The notes under the pieces: generated by a model
The model's database searches: none
Seen by the model: the letters and a program-made list of their open reading frames with translations, nothing else
What the model was told of the DNA's origin: nothing
Translations under genes and position numbers: made by a program
Assembly (NCBI GenBank): GCA_913775305.1
Contig: CAJYIY010000077.1
Location: 24,042-88,041, forward strand
Length of the DNA: 64,000 bases
Source: an uncultured Erwinia sp.
GTDB taxonomy: Bacteria > Pseudomonadota > Gammaproteobacteria > Enterobacterales > Enterobacteriaceae
Direction of reading: 5' to 3'
Shown here: piece by piece, positions 8,921 through 17,781 of the stretch
Position numbering within the stretch: the stretch's first letter is position 1
Layout of the letters: every line of letters starts with the position of its first letter

Positions 8921-10147
8921 ATGAAACGTGCATTTATTATGGTGCTGGATTCTTTTGGAATCGGCGCCAGTAAAGACGCCGATAAATTCGGTGATAAAGG
9001 CTCGGATACCCTCGGACACATTGCCGAGGCGTGCTTCAGGGGTGAAGCAGATCAGGGCCGTAAAGGCCCACTCAACCTGCCTAATCTGACCCGACTGGGG
9101 CTGGGGAAAGCGGCAGAAGCCTCAACGGGTAAATTCCCGCCGGGCCTGGATAAAAACGCGGAAATTATTGGCGCTTACGGTTATGCCAGCGAGCTGTCCT
9201 CCGGTAAAGACACCCCTTCCGGCCACTGGGAAATTGCCGGAGTGCCGGTGATGTTTGACTGGGGTTACTTCAGCGATCTGGAGAACAGCTTCCCGCAGGC
9301 GCTGCTGGATCTGCTGGTGGAAAAAGCCAGGCTGCCGGGCTACCTCGGTAACTGCCACGCTTCCGGTACGGTGATCCTCGACCGACTGGGCGAAGAGCAC
9401 ATGAAAACCGGCAAGCCGATTTTCTATACCTCGGCAGACTCGGTATTCCAGATTGCCTGCCACGAAGAGACATTTGGCCTCGATCGCCTTTACGAACTGT
9501 GTGAAATCGCCCGTGAAGTGCTGACAGAAGGTGGCTACAATATTGGCCGCGTTATCGCGCGTCCGTTTGTTGGCGACAAGGCCGGTCACTTTGAGCGTAC
9601 TGGCAATCGCCACGACCTGGCGGTCGAGCCACCGGCGCCAACCATCCTGAAAAAGCTGGTGGATGAGCAGGGCGGCGAGGTGATCTCGGTCGGTAAGATT
9701 GCCGATATCTATGCGCACGTCGGCATCACCAAAAAAGTGAAAGCCACCGGTCTGGATGCGCTGTTTGACGCCAGCGTGGCGGAAATGAAAACCGCACCGG
9801 ACAACAGTATTGTCTTCACCAACTTCGTTGATTTTGACTCCACCTGGGGTCACCGTCGCGACGTTCCGGGCTATGCCGGCGGGCTGGAGCTGTTTGACCG
9901 CCGTCTGCCGGAGCTGATGGCGCAGGTGAAAGAGGGCGATATTCTGATCCTCACCGCCGATCACGGCTGCGATCCGACCTGGGCCGGAACGGAACACACC
10001 CGCGAACATATCCCGGTGCTGATCTACGGTCCTGGGGTTAAGCCCGGCTATCTGGGCTACAGCGATACCTTTGCTGACATTGGTCAGACGGTTGCCAGTT
10101 ATTTTGGCCTGTCACCGATGGAATACGGCAAAAACCTGCTGAAGTAA
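8921..10147 (+). CDS. deoB: Phosphopentomutase
   Basis: DeoB interconverts (deoxy)ribose 1-phosphate and 5-phosphate, linking the phosphorylases DeoA/DeoD to DeoC. The 408-residue protein (407 in E. coli) has the alkaline-phosphatase-fold metal motifs [11 protein letters not shown], the active-site threonine region [11 protein letters not shown], and the C-terminal ADHGCDPTW and [10 protein letters not shown]. It sits 63 bases after deoA with the SD CAGGAG. The long antisense reading frame opposite it is not a gene. Confidence 0.98.
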   Translation: MKRAFIMVLDSFGIGASKDADKFGDKGSDTLGHIAEACFRGEADQGRKGPLNLPNLTRLGLGKAAEASTGKFPPGLDKNAEIIGAYGYASELSSGKDTPSGHWEIAGVPVMFDWGYFSDLENSFPQALLDLLVEKARLPGYLGNCHASGTVILDRLGEEHMKTGKPIFYTSADSVFQIACHEETFGLDRLYELCEIAREVLTEGGYNIGRVIARPFVGDKAGHFERTGNRHDLAVEPPAPTILKKLVDEQGGEVISVGKIADIYAHVGITKKVKATGLDALFDASVAEMKTAPDNSIVFTNFVDFDSTWGHRRDVPGYAGGLELFDRRLPELMAQVKEGDILILTADHGCDPTWAGTEHTREHIPVLIYGPGVKPGYLGYSDTFADIGQTVASYFGLSPMEYGKNLLK

Positions 10148-10215
10148 TGCTGCCGCTGCGACTGGCGGCAGCACCTGTAACGACGACTCATAACCGGCCA
10201 GGCAGCAGCCTGGCC
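10148..10215. other. Two hairpins in the deoB-deoD gap
   Basis: TGCTGCCGC (10148-10156) pairs with GCGGCAGCA (10165-10173), and GGCCAGGC (10196-10203) pairs with GCCTGGCC (10208-10215). Neither is followed by a T run. They may stabilise the message or set relative expression of deoD. Confidence 0.5.
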
Positions 10216-10234
10216 TGAAAAATAAGGATAAAAC

Positions 10235-10954
10235 ATGGCTACGCCTCATATTAACGCTGAGATGGGTGATTTCGCAGACGTGGTTCTGATGCCGGGCGAC
10301 CCGCTGCGTGCGAAACATATCGCGGAAACCTTCCTGCAGGACGCGGTAGAAGTGAACAACGTGCGCGGCATGCTGGGCTATACCGGTACCTACAAAGGCC
10401 GCAGAATCTCCGTTATGGGCCACGGTATGGGCATTCCATCCTGCTCAATCTATGCCAAAGAGCTGATCACTGAATTTGGCGTGAAGAAAATCATTCGTGT
10501 GGGATCGTGCGGTGCGGTTCGTGCCGACGTTAAATTGCGTGATGTGGTGATTGGGATGGGGGCCTCGACCGATTCTAAAGTGAATCGCCTGCGCTTCAAA
10601 GATCACGATTTCGCGGCGATTGCTGACTTTGATATGGTGCGTAACGCGGTGGATGCGGCGAAGGCGCTGGGCGTGGAGGCACGCGTAGGTAACATCTTCT
10701 CCGCCGATCTGTTCTACACGCCGGATCCGCAGATGTTTGATGTGATGGAGAAGTACGGCATCCTGGGGGTGGAAATGGAAGCGGCCGGGATTTACGGCGT
10801 GGCCGCCGAGTTCGGCGCAAAAGCGCTGGCAATTTGTACCGTATCTGACCATATCCGCACTCACGAGCAGACCACTGCCGCTGAGCGCCAGACCACCTTC
10901 AGCGACATGGTGGCGATCGCGCTGGAGTCGGTTCTGCTGGGCGATAAAGCGTAA
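10235..10954 (+). CDS. deoD: Purine nucleoside phosphorylase
   Basis: DeoD phosphorolyses purine (deoxy)nucleosides to the base and (deoxy)ribose 1-phosphate. The 239 residues equal the E. coli length. [11 protein letters not shown] holds the phosphate-binding Gly/Arg, [13 protein letters not shown] sequence ([10 protein letters not shown]) lines the active site, EMEAAG contacts the ribose, and the catalytic Asp is in [10 protein letters not shown]. It is the last gene of deoCABD and is closed by a strong terminator. Confidence 0.98.
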   Translation: MATPHINAEMGDFADVVLMPGDPLRAKHIAETFLQDAVEVNNVRGMLGYTGTYKGRRISVMGHGMGIPSCSIYAKELITEFGVKKIIRVGSCGAVRADVKLRDVVIGMGASTDSKVNRLRFKDHDFAAIADFDMVRNAVDAAKALGVEARVGNIFSADLFYTPDPQMFDVMEKYGILGVEMEAAGIYGVAAEFGAKALAICTVSDHIRTHEQTTAAERQTTFSDMVAIALESVLLGDKA

Positions 10955-10962
10955 TTTCCCGC

Positions 10963-10995
10963 TGAGGCTGGCAGTCGCCAGCCTCACATTTTTTC
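10963..10995 (+). terminator. Terminator of the deo operon
   Basis: TGAGGCTGGC (10963-10972) pairs with GCCAGCCTCA (10977-10986) around AGTC and is followed by CATTTTTTCC. It is nine bases after the deoD stop. Confidence 0.88.
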
Positions 10996-11101
10996 CGCTC
11001 TTTCGGAACAAGCTGTGGTGACCTGATATCTCCGCGAAAGCTCATCGCACACGTTGCCCTTCGCAGCACACAAAACCCCGGAATTTTCCCGAAAAGTCAC
11101 A

Positions 11102-11806
11102 CTATTTGCTGGCAGGGCCGTCCGGCGAGTCTTCAGAGTCAGGCCTGATGGCATCATCGCGCCGATCTTCACGATCCGTATCACTGTCTTCGCTGAGTGG
11201 ATTATTCGCGGTCAGCAGGAAAGGCGACTGCTGCCAGCGGGTACGGCGATCACGCAGCAGCGTCCGGCTGAGAATAATACCGATTGCCAGCGCCAGCAGC
11301 ATCATCAGCCGCAGGATATTGGTGGTGTTATCGACCTGTTTAGCTTCCGTCACCAGCACATGTGTATCAAGAGTGACGCGCAGAAAACCGATAGGCCCCT
11401 CTTTACTGGTCAGCGGCTGAACGATTTGATGATTGAAGTAGCTGCCAGCGCGCTGGCCATCCAGCGCCAGACGATCGCGGACGTTGATGGTTTCACCGCT
11501 GCGGGCGACCAGGCTACCGTCATCGCTGTAGACTGCAGCATCGAGGATCCGGCTTTCATGGGTCAGCTGGTCGAGAGTATCGACAATTTTTTGATGATTA
11601 TCGTCACTGTTTTCCATCAGCGGTGTCAGGGTCCATGCCACCTGGCGGGTCAGCGTCTGCGCCAGTTCTTCTACCTGCCCCGAACGGGCCATCTGACGAC
11701 CCAGGCTGAACCAGGATGCGCCCTGCATCAGTACCACCAGCAGCGCCAGGCAGATCAATACAATCACCGTTCGGTGCAGGCGAAATTTAAGTTTGGCTTT
11801 TGCCAT
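11102..11806 (-). CDS. ytjB: Inner-membrane protein YtjB (Smp)
   Basis: The 234-residue protein is the Smp/YtjB family membrane protein encoded divergently from serB across the enterics. A basic N-terminus (MAKAKLKFRLHRTV) precedes a membrane segment at about residues 13-32. A periplasmic domain of roughly 130 residues follows, and a second membrane segment (LRLMMLLALAIGIILS) sits near residue 170. The cytoplasmic tail is very acidic and Arg/Ser-rich (SEDSDTDREDRRDDAIRPD), longer than in E. coli (214 residues). The overall plan resembles a sensor without its output domain. The molecular role is not established. Confidence 0.9.
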   Translation of the reverse strand: MAKAKLKFRLHRTVIVLICLALLVVLMQGASWFSLGRQMARSGQVEELAQTLTRQVAWTLTPLMENSDDNHQKIVDTLDQLTHESRILDAAVYSDDGSLVARSGETINVRDRLALDGQRAGSYFNHQIVQPLTSKEGPIGFLRVTLDTHVLVTEAKQVDNTTNILRLMMLLALAIGIILSRTLLRDRRTRWQQSPFLLTANNPLSEDSDTDREDRRDDAIRPDSEDSPDGPASK

Positions 11807-11931
11807 CGTGACCCTTCAAAAAATAGACCGACACACCTGCTTTATGTTGCCAGAAGGCGGGCTAACAGGGTAGCCTCTTGCCAGCTTTATCGTCGTTCTG
11901 TCGAAGTTATTAAGTCCTTACAGGAGCTGTA

Positions 11932-12909
11932 ATGCCAAATAGTCTGACCTGGTGCGACCTGCCTTCCGATGTCTCTCTCTGGCCGGGGTTACCTCTTTCT
12001 CTCAGCGGTGATGAAGTGATGCCGCTGGACTACCGCGCTGGCCAAACCGGCTGGCTGCTGTATGGGCGTCAGCTCGACAAAGCCCGCCTGACGGATTATC
12101 AGCATCGCCTGGGTGCTGCAATGGTGATCGTCAGTGCATGGAGCGTGGAAGATTATCAGGTGCTGCGTCTGGCTGGCTCACTGACGCCGCGCGCCACCAA
12201 ACTGGCTCACGAACTGGGGCTGGACGTTGCGCCGCTGGGGCGCATTCCCCATCTGAAAACCCCGGGTCTGCTGGTAATGGATATGGATTCAACGGCGATT
12301 GAAATCGAATGCATCGACGAAATCGCCAAACTGGCGGGCAGCGGCGAACGGGTGGCTGACGTCACCGAGCGCGCCATGCGCGGCGAACTGGACTTTGCCG
12401 CCAGCCTGCGCGAACGCGTGGCCACGCTGAAAGATGCCGATGCCAATATCCTCAGACAGGTGCGCGATGTGCTGCCGCTGATGCCGGGCCTGACCTCGCT
12501 GGTGCAAAAACTGCAGGCGCTGGGCTGGCAGGTGGCGATCGCTTCCGGTGGCTTTACTTACTTTGCGGAACATCTGCGCGATACGCTGCATCTGTCGGCC
12601 ATTGCTGCCAACGTGCTGGAGATCCGCGATGGCAAACTGACCGGTGAAGTGCTGGGGGATATCGTTGATGCACAGTACAAAGCTGACACGCTGAAGCGCC
12701 TGGCCGAGCGATTTGCCATTGCCTCTGAGCAGACGGTGGCGGTGGGCGACGGCGCAAACGATCTGCCGATGATTAAGGCTTCCGCGCTGGGCATTGCTTA
12801 CCACGCCAAGCCGAAGGTCAATGAACAGGCCGCAGTGAGCATCCGTCATGCGGATCTGATGGGCGTGTTCTGCATTCTTAGCGGCAGTCTGATTCACGAA
12901 GAGCGTTAA
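11932..12909 (+). CDS. serB: Phosphoserine phosphatase
   Basis: SerB performs the final step of serine synthesis, removing phosphate from O-phosphoserine. The 325-residue protein (322 in E. coli) has an N-terminal ACT-like extension and a C-terminal HAD domain with motif I MDMDSTAIE near residue 117, motif II ASGGFTY and motif III VGDGANDLPM. It is divergent from ytjB and is followed after nine bases by radA, with which it is probably co-transcribed. Confidence 0.97.
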   Translation: MPNSLTWCDLPSDVSLWPGLPLSLSGDEVMPLDYRAGQTGWLLYGRQLDKARLTDYQHRLGAAMVIVSAWSVEDYQVLRLAGSLTPRATKLAHELGLDVAPLGRIPHLKTPGLLVMDMDSTAIEIECIDEIAKLAGSGERVADVTERAMRGELDFAASLRERVATLKDADANILRQVRDVLPLMPGLTSLVQKLQALGWQVAIASGGFTYFAEHLRDTLHLSAIAANVLEIRDGKLTGEVLGDIVDAQYKADTLKRLAERFAIASEQTVAVGDGANDLPMIKASALGIAYHAKPKVNEQAAVSIRHADLMGVFCILSGSLIHEER

Positions 12910-12918
12910 GGGGACGTT

Positions 12919-14301
12919 TTGGCTAAAGCGGTAAAACGCGCCTTTGTCTGCAATGAATGTGGCGCAGACTATCCGCGCTGGCAGGGGCAATGCAGCGCCT
13001 GCCACGCCTGGAACACGATCACTGAGGTGCGGCTCGCCGCATCTCCCGCCGCTGCGCGCACCGAGCGCCTGTCAGGCTATGCCGGCAGTGCCGGAACCAG
13101 CCGCGTGCAGAAACTGTCGGATATCAGCCTTGAGGCGCTGCCGCGCTTCAGTACCGGTTTTAAAGAGTTTGACCGCGTGCTGGGCGGCGGCGTGGTGCCC
13201 GGTAGTGCCATCCTGATCGGCGGCAACCCCGGTGCGGGCAAGAGTACGCTGCTGCTGCAAACCCTGTGCAAGCTGTCGGAAGAGATGAAAACCCTGTACG
13301 TCACTGGGGAAGAGTCCTTACAGCAGGTGGCAATGCGCGCGCACCGGCTGGGGCTGCCGACCGAAAATCTGAATATGCTGTCGGAAACCAGCATCGAACA
13401 GATCTGCCTGATTGCCGAGCAGGAACAGCCCAGGCTAATGGTGATCGATTCCATTCAGGTCATGCATATGGCAGATATTCAGTCTTCGCCGGGCAGCGTA
13501 GCCCAGGTGCGTGAAACCGCCGCCTGGCTGACGCGCTTCGCTAAAACCCGCGGTGTGGCTATCGTGATGGTTGGCCACGTCACCAAAGACGGTTCGCTGG
13601 CCGGTCCGAAGGTTCTTGAGCACTGCATCGACTGTTCGGTGCTGCTGGATGGTGATGCGGATTCCCGCTTTCGCACGCTGCGCAGCCATAAAAACCGCTT
13701 CGGTGCGGTGAACGAGCTGGGCGTGTTTGCCATGACCGAACAGGGGCTGCGTGAAGTCAGCAACCCGTCGGCAATCTTTTTAAGCCGCGGTGACGAAGTG
13801 ACTTCCGGTAGCTCGGTCATGGTGCTGTGGGAAGGCACGCGGCCGCTGCTGGTGGAGATTCAGGCGCTGGTCGATCACTCGATGATGGGCAATCCGCGCC
13901 GCGTGGCGGTGGGGCTTGAGCAGAACCGACTGGCTATTCTGCTGGCGGTACTTCACCGCCACGGGGGCCTGCAAATGGCTGACCAGGACGTGTTTGTCAA
14001 CGTGGTGGGCGGGGTGAAGGTCACTGAAACCAGTGCCGATCTCGCGCTGATGCTGTCGATGGTCTCCAGCCTGCGAGACCGCCCGCTGCCGCAGGATCTG
14101 GTGGTGTTCGGTGAGGTGGGGCTGGCCGGTGAAATCCGTCCGGTGCCAAGCGGGCAGGAACGCATCTCCGAAGCGGCCAAGCACGGTTTTCGCCGCGCCA
14201 TTGTTCCAGCGGCCAACGTGCCGAAGAAGATGCCGGAAAATATGAAGGTTTATGGAGTGAAGAAGCTGGCGGACGCGCTGGCTATTCTTGACGACCTATA
14301 A
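12919..14301 (+). CDS. radA: DNA repair protein RadA (Sms)
   Basis: RadA is a RecA-related ATPase that promotes branch migration during recombinational repair. The 460 residues match E. coli exactly. A C4 zinc finger (CNECGADYPRWQGQCSAC) lies at the N-terminus, Walker A is GGNPGAGKST near residue 100, the RadA-specific KNRFG motif follows in the core, and a Lon-like C-terminal domain ends ILDDL. Translation starts at a TTG (12919); no nearer ATG fits, and AKAVKRAFVCNECG aligns with the family N-terminus. Confidence 0.97.
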   Translation: MAKAVKRAFVCNECGADYPRWQGQCSACHAWNTITEVRLAASPAAARTERLSGYAGSAGTSRVQKLSDISLEALPRFSTGFKEFDRVLGGGVVPGSAILIGGNPGAGKSTLLLQTLCKLSEEMKTLYVTGEESLQQVAMRAHRLGLPTENLNMLSETSIEQICLIAEQEQPRLMVIDSIQVMHMADIQSSPGSVAQVRETAAWLTRFAKTRGVAIVMVGHVTKDGSLAGPKVLEHCIDCSVLLDGDADSRFRTLRSHKNRFGAVNELGVFAMTEQGLREVSNPSAIFLSRGDEVTSGSSVMVLWEGTRPLLVEIQALVDHSMMGNPRRVAVGLEQNRLAILLAVLHRHGGLQMADQDVFVNVVGGVKVTETSADLALMLSMVSSLRDRPLPQDLVVFGEVGLAGEIRPVPSGQERISEAAKHGFRRAIVPAANVPKKMPENMKVYGVKKLADALAILDDL

Positions 14302-14350
14302 TGAGATATCGCGGGCCGAGGCGGCCCGCCGATCGCGCAGGAGGCATGTT

Positions 14351-15580
14351 GTGTCGTCGTTTGATTATCTGAAAACTGCCATTCGCCAGCAGGGCTGCAC
14401 GCTGCAACAGGTTGCTGACGCCAGCGGCATGACCAAGGGCTATCTGAGCCAGCTACTGAATGCCAAAATCAAAAGCCCCAGCGCGCAGAAGCTGGAGGCG
14501 CTACACCGTTTCCTCGGGCTGGAGTTTCCCCGCCGTGAGAAAACCATCGGCGTGGTGTTCGGCAAGTTTTATCCACTGCACACCGGTCACATTTACCTGA
14601 TCCAGCGCGCCTGTAGCCAGGTGGATGAGCTGCATATCATTATGGGCTACGACGAACCGCGCGACAAAAAGCTGTTTGAAGACAGCGCGATGTCGCAGCA
14701 GCCCACCGTCAGCGACCGCCTGCGTTGGCTGCTGCAGACCTTTAAATACCAGAAAAATATCCGTATCCACTCATTTAATGAAGAGGGGATGGAACCGTAT
14801 CCCCACGGCTGGGACGTGTGGAGTGAAGGCGTCCGTGCCTTTATGGACGATCGTGGGATTGTTCCCGATCGGATTTATACCAGTGAAGAGGCCGATGCGC
14901 CGCAGTTTAAAGCCCATCTGGGCGTGGAGGCGATGGTCATCGATCCCCGGCGATCGTTTATGAACATTAGCGGTGGGCAGATCCGCCAGGACCCCTTCCG
15001 CTACTGGGAATATATCCCCACCGAGGTGAAGCCATTTTTTGTGCGTACCGTGGCGATCCTGGGCGGTGAATCCAGTGGTAAATCGACGCTGGTTAACAAG
15101 CTGGCGAACATCTTCAACACCACCAGCGCGTGGGAGTTTGGCCGTGATTATGTCTTCACGCACCTCGGCGGTGATGAGATGGCGCTACAGTATTCTGACT
15201 ATGACAAAATCGCCCTCGGTCAGGCGCAGTACATCGATTTTGCCGTTAAATACGCCAATAAAGTGGCCTTTATTGATACGGACTTTGTCACGACTCAGGC
15301 CTTCTGCAAGAAGTACGAAGGGCAGGAGCACCCCTTTGTTCAGGCGCTGATTGATGAGTATCGCTTCGATCTGGTGATCCTGGTGGAGAACAATGTGCCG
15401 TGGGTCGCTGACGGCCTGCGTAGCCTGGGCAGCTCTGTCGATCGCAAAGAGTTTCAGGAACTGCTGGTGTCGATGCTGAAGAAAAACGGCATCAGCTATG
15501 TGCACGTGGAGCAGGATAACTACGATGAGCGCTTCCTGCGCTGCGTGGACTTAGTGAAAGAGATGCTGGGCGCCCAGTAA
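14351..15580 (+). CDS. nadR: Trifunctional NAD biosynthesis regulator NadR
   Basis: NadR represses NAD biosynthesis genes and also has NMN adenylyltransferase and ribosylnicotinamide kinase activity. Three parts are visible in 409 residues: an N-terminal helix-turn-helix (QQVADASGMTKGYLSQLL), a nucleotidyltransferase domain with GKFYPLHTGH, and a kinase domain with the P-loop GGESSGKST. The start is the GTG at 14351 (SSFDYLKTAIRQQG), which follows CAGGAGG with good spacing and matches E. coli; an upstream in-frame ATG at 14288 would overlap radA and has no family support. Confidence 0.97.
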   Translation: MSSFDYLKTAIRQQGCTLQQVADASGMTKGYLSQLLNAKIKSPSAQKLEALHRFLGLEFPRREKTIGVVFGKFYPLHTGHIYLIQRACSQVDELHIIMGYDEPRDKKLFEDSAMSQQPTVSDRLRWLLQTFKYQKNIRIHSFNEEGMEPYPHGWDVWSEGVRAFMDDRGIVPDRIYTSEEADAPQFKAHLGVEAMVIDPRRSFMNISGGQIRQDPFRYWEYIPTEVKPFFVRTVAILGGESSGKSTLVNKLANIFNTTSAWEFGRDYVFTHLGGDEMALQYSDYDKIALGQAQYIDFAVKYANKVAFIDTDFVTTQAFCKKYEGQEHPFVQALIDEYRFDLVILVENNVPWVADGLRSLGSSVDRKEFQELLVSMLKKNGISYVHVEQDNYDERFLRCVDLVKEMLGAQ

Positions 15581-15647
15581 AGAGCTGGTCGCCCTGCGCA
15601 CTGGCCGCTATTGAGGTTGATCACCCGCCAGCGGCCCTTTACCGGGA

Positions 15648-16649
15648 TTAATACGCGATCACGACTTTGCCGCGCATATGGCCTTCCAGCACCAGTTTGT
15701 GCGCTTCGCTCAGCGTTTCCACGCTCAGACCGTGCAGCGTTTTGCTGAGTGAGGTGGCAATTTTGCCCTCATCCAGCAGCCTGGCGGTCGCATCCAGAAT
15801 TTCACCCTGGCGGGCGATATCGTCGGTGGTAAACATGCTGCGGGTATACATGAATTCGAAATGCAGCGCTGCGCTTTTCAACTTCAGCTGATCCATGTTC
15901 AGCGGTTTCTCGTTCTCCACAATGGTACAAATCTGGCCCTGCGGCGCGATGATCTGGCTCATTGCTGGCCAGTGGCCATCCGTGTCGTTCAGGCAAAAGA
16001 TATAGTCCACGTGCTTCAGGCCGTGCTTCGCCAGCTCCGCCGACATATCCTTATAATCAATCACCAGGTCGGCACCGCGATCCTGACACCACTGAACGGA
16101 ATCCGGGCGAGAAGCGGTAGCAATCACCTTTACCTTGCTGTGCAGTTTGGCAAATGGGATCGCCAGCGATCCGACACCACCCGCACCGCCAACAATCAGC
16201 AGCGTTTTATTCTCCGCGGCACGGTCAATCTGCAGACGATCGAACAGGCCCTCCCATGCGGTCAGCGCGGTCAGCGGGATCGCTGCCGACTGGGCCCAGT
16301 CCAGATTACGCGGCTTGTGGCCGGTAATGCGCGCGTCAATCAGCTGTTGGGTCGCGTTGCTGCCCGGCCGGGTGATATCGCCCGCGTAGTAAACTTCATC
16401 GCCGATGCTAAAGCCAGTGACTTTACTGCCAACGGCCAGCACGATACCGCTGGCGTCCCAACCGAGAATACGTGGCTGCTGCAGGCCGTTCTTCATGGCA
16501 CCTTTGTGTACTTTCGTATCGACCGGATTGACCGACACGGCTTTCACTTCAACCAAAAGATCGTACTCACCGGGTGTCGGCTGCGGCTGCTGGATTTCAA
16601 TAAACTGCTGCGGATTTTTTGAGTCAATAGCAATCGCTTTAAATGTCAT
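15648..16649 (-). CDS. Zinc-type alcohol dehydrogenase / quinone oxidoreductase family protein
   Basis: This 333-residue MDR-superfamily enzyme has the N-terminal GroES-like domain (SVNPVDTKVHKG, GWDASGIVLAVG, GDEVYYAGD) and a Rossmann domain with the NAD(P)-binding GGAGGVGSLAIPFA. It lacks the Cys-rich structural zinc loop of classical alcohol dehydrogenases, so a quinone or enone reductase activity is likelier than alcohol oxidation. The substrate cannot be read from sequence. It is transcribed divergently from the LysR gene at 16751, with a shared 101-base gap, which suggests it is the regulator's target. The pair lies between nadR and ettA, which are adjacent in E. coli. Confidence 0.85.
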   Translation of the reverse strand: MTFKAIAIDSKNPQQFIEIQQPQPTPGEYDLLVEVKAVSVNPVDTKVHKGAMKNGLQQPRILGWDASGIVLAVGSKVTGFSIGDEVYYAGDITRPGSNATQQLIDARITGHKPRNLDWAQSAAIPLTALTAWEGLFDRLQIDRAAENKTLLIVGGAGGVGSLAIPFAKLHSKVKVIATASRPDSVQWCQDRGADLVIDYKDMSAELAKHGLKHVDYIFCLNDTDGHWPAMSQIIAPQGQICTIVENEKPLNMDQLKLKSAALHFEFMYTRSMFTTDDIARQGEILDATARLLDEGKIATSLSKTLHGLSVETLSEAHKLVLEGHMRGKVVIAY

Positions 16650-16750
16650 AGTAATTTTCCTGAAATGAGGTTTTATTCAGTGTAGAGAGTCATACGGCTA
16701 ATGATAAGCTGGATAATAATGTATTGAGTGTTCGTCTGAGGTGAACAACG

Positions 16751-17644
16751 ATGTTTAAGGCGTTGCAGGATATGGCGCTGTTTGCGCTGGTGGCAGAATG
16801 CGGCAGCTTCACCGGCGCGGCCCGACGAGCAGAATTGCCGAAATCCAGCGTCAGCCAGCGCATCAGTCGACTGGAACAGACGCTGGGACTGCGATTGATC
16901 AATCGTACTACGCGTCAGCTCAAGTTGACCTTTGCCGGCGAGCGTTACCTGGTGCACTGTCAGGAGATGCTGGCTGCCAGCGAGCGCGCTGATATGGCGA
17001 TAGAACGTCTGAGGGAAAACCCCAGCGGTCGGCTGCGCATCACATCTCCCGCCGGTATCGGTGCGACGTTACTGGCGCGTCTGAATGCGGATTTTCAACG
17101 TGAATTTCCTGATGTCTCGCTGGAAGTGTCGGTTTCTGATGAAATCCGCGATCTGGTGCAGGATGGTTTCGACGTGGCCCTGCGCACCGGACGGCCACAG
17201 GACTCCTCGCTGATTGGACGGCGCATCGGGTACTGCGAGCGGCTGCTGGTGGCCTCCCCGGCTTACCTGGCTCAATACGAGCCGCTGATTCATCCCAGTC
17301 AGCTGCTAAAGCACCGGAGTATCGCCCATCGTGCCTGGCGTGAATCGGTACTGAAACGGGGTGAGGAATACTATCGCTGGCTGTTGCCTCAGAGTCATGT
17401 GACTGACAATCTGGTCTATGCCCGCGAGTGTGCACTGGACGGTGGCGGGATTACGCTATTGCCGCATTTTCTAACCGATGAAATTATGGGACGGGGCGAT
17501 CTGGTGCGCGTTTTAAAACAGTGGGAAGTGGAAGGGAATGAATTATGGTTAGTGTATCCCAGTCGTAAGCTCAATATGCCAGCATTGAACAATTATATCG
17601 CTTTTGCCTGCAATAGTAGCATTCTTGGCCAGTATTATCGTTAA
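16751..17644 (+). CDS. LysR-family transcriptional regulator
   Basis: The 297-residue protein has a typical N-terminal winged helix-turn-helix (FTGAARRAELPKSSVSQRIS, then EQTLGLRLINRTTR) and a periplasmic-binding-protein-like effector domain (LRITSPAGIGATLLARLN, VALRTGRP). This arrangement matches the large LysR subgroup that includes YafC- and DsdC-type regulators of small oxidoreductases. It faces away from the oxidoreductase at 15648-16649, so autoregulation and control of that gene from the 101-base gap are likely. Its final 150 bases are noticeably more AT-rich than the start, at the approach to the TPS genes. Confidence 0.88.
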   Translation: MFKALQDMALFALVAECGSFTGAARRAELPKSSVSQRISRLEQTLGLRLINRTTRQLKLTFAGERYLVHCQEMLAASERADMAIERLRENPSGRLRITSPAGIGATLLARLNADFQREFPDVSLEVSVSDEIRDLVQDGFDVALRTGRPQDSSLIGRRIGYCERLLVASPAYLAQYEPLIHPSQLLKHRSIAHRAWRESVLKRGEEYYRWLLPQSHVTDNLVYARECALDGGGITLLPHFLTDEIMGRGDLVRVLKQWEVEGNELWLVYPSRKLNMPALNNYIAFACNSSILGQYYR

Positions 17645-17781
17645 TTTTAATACGTAACCAGAAATTATTTAAAATCACCAGCCAAATTATAACGATAATT
17701 AAATTTATTATTAATTGATCAAGGATATAAATAATATTATATTTTGTCTGCAGGAAGTTTGTCTAAAAAAAAGGAAGAGTT

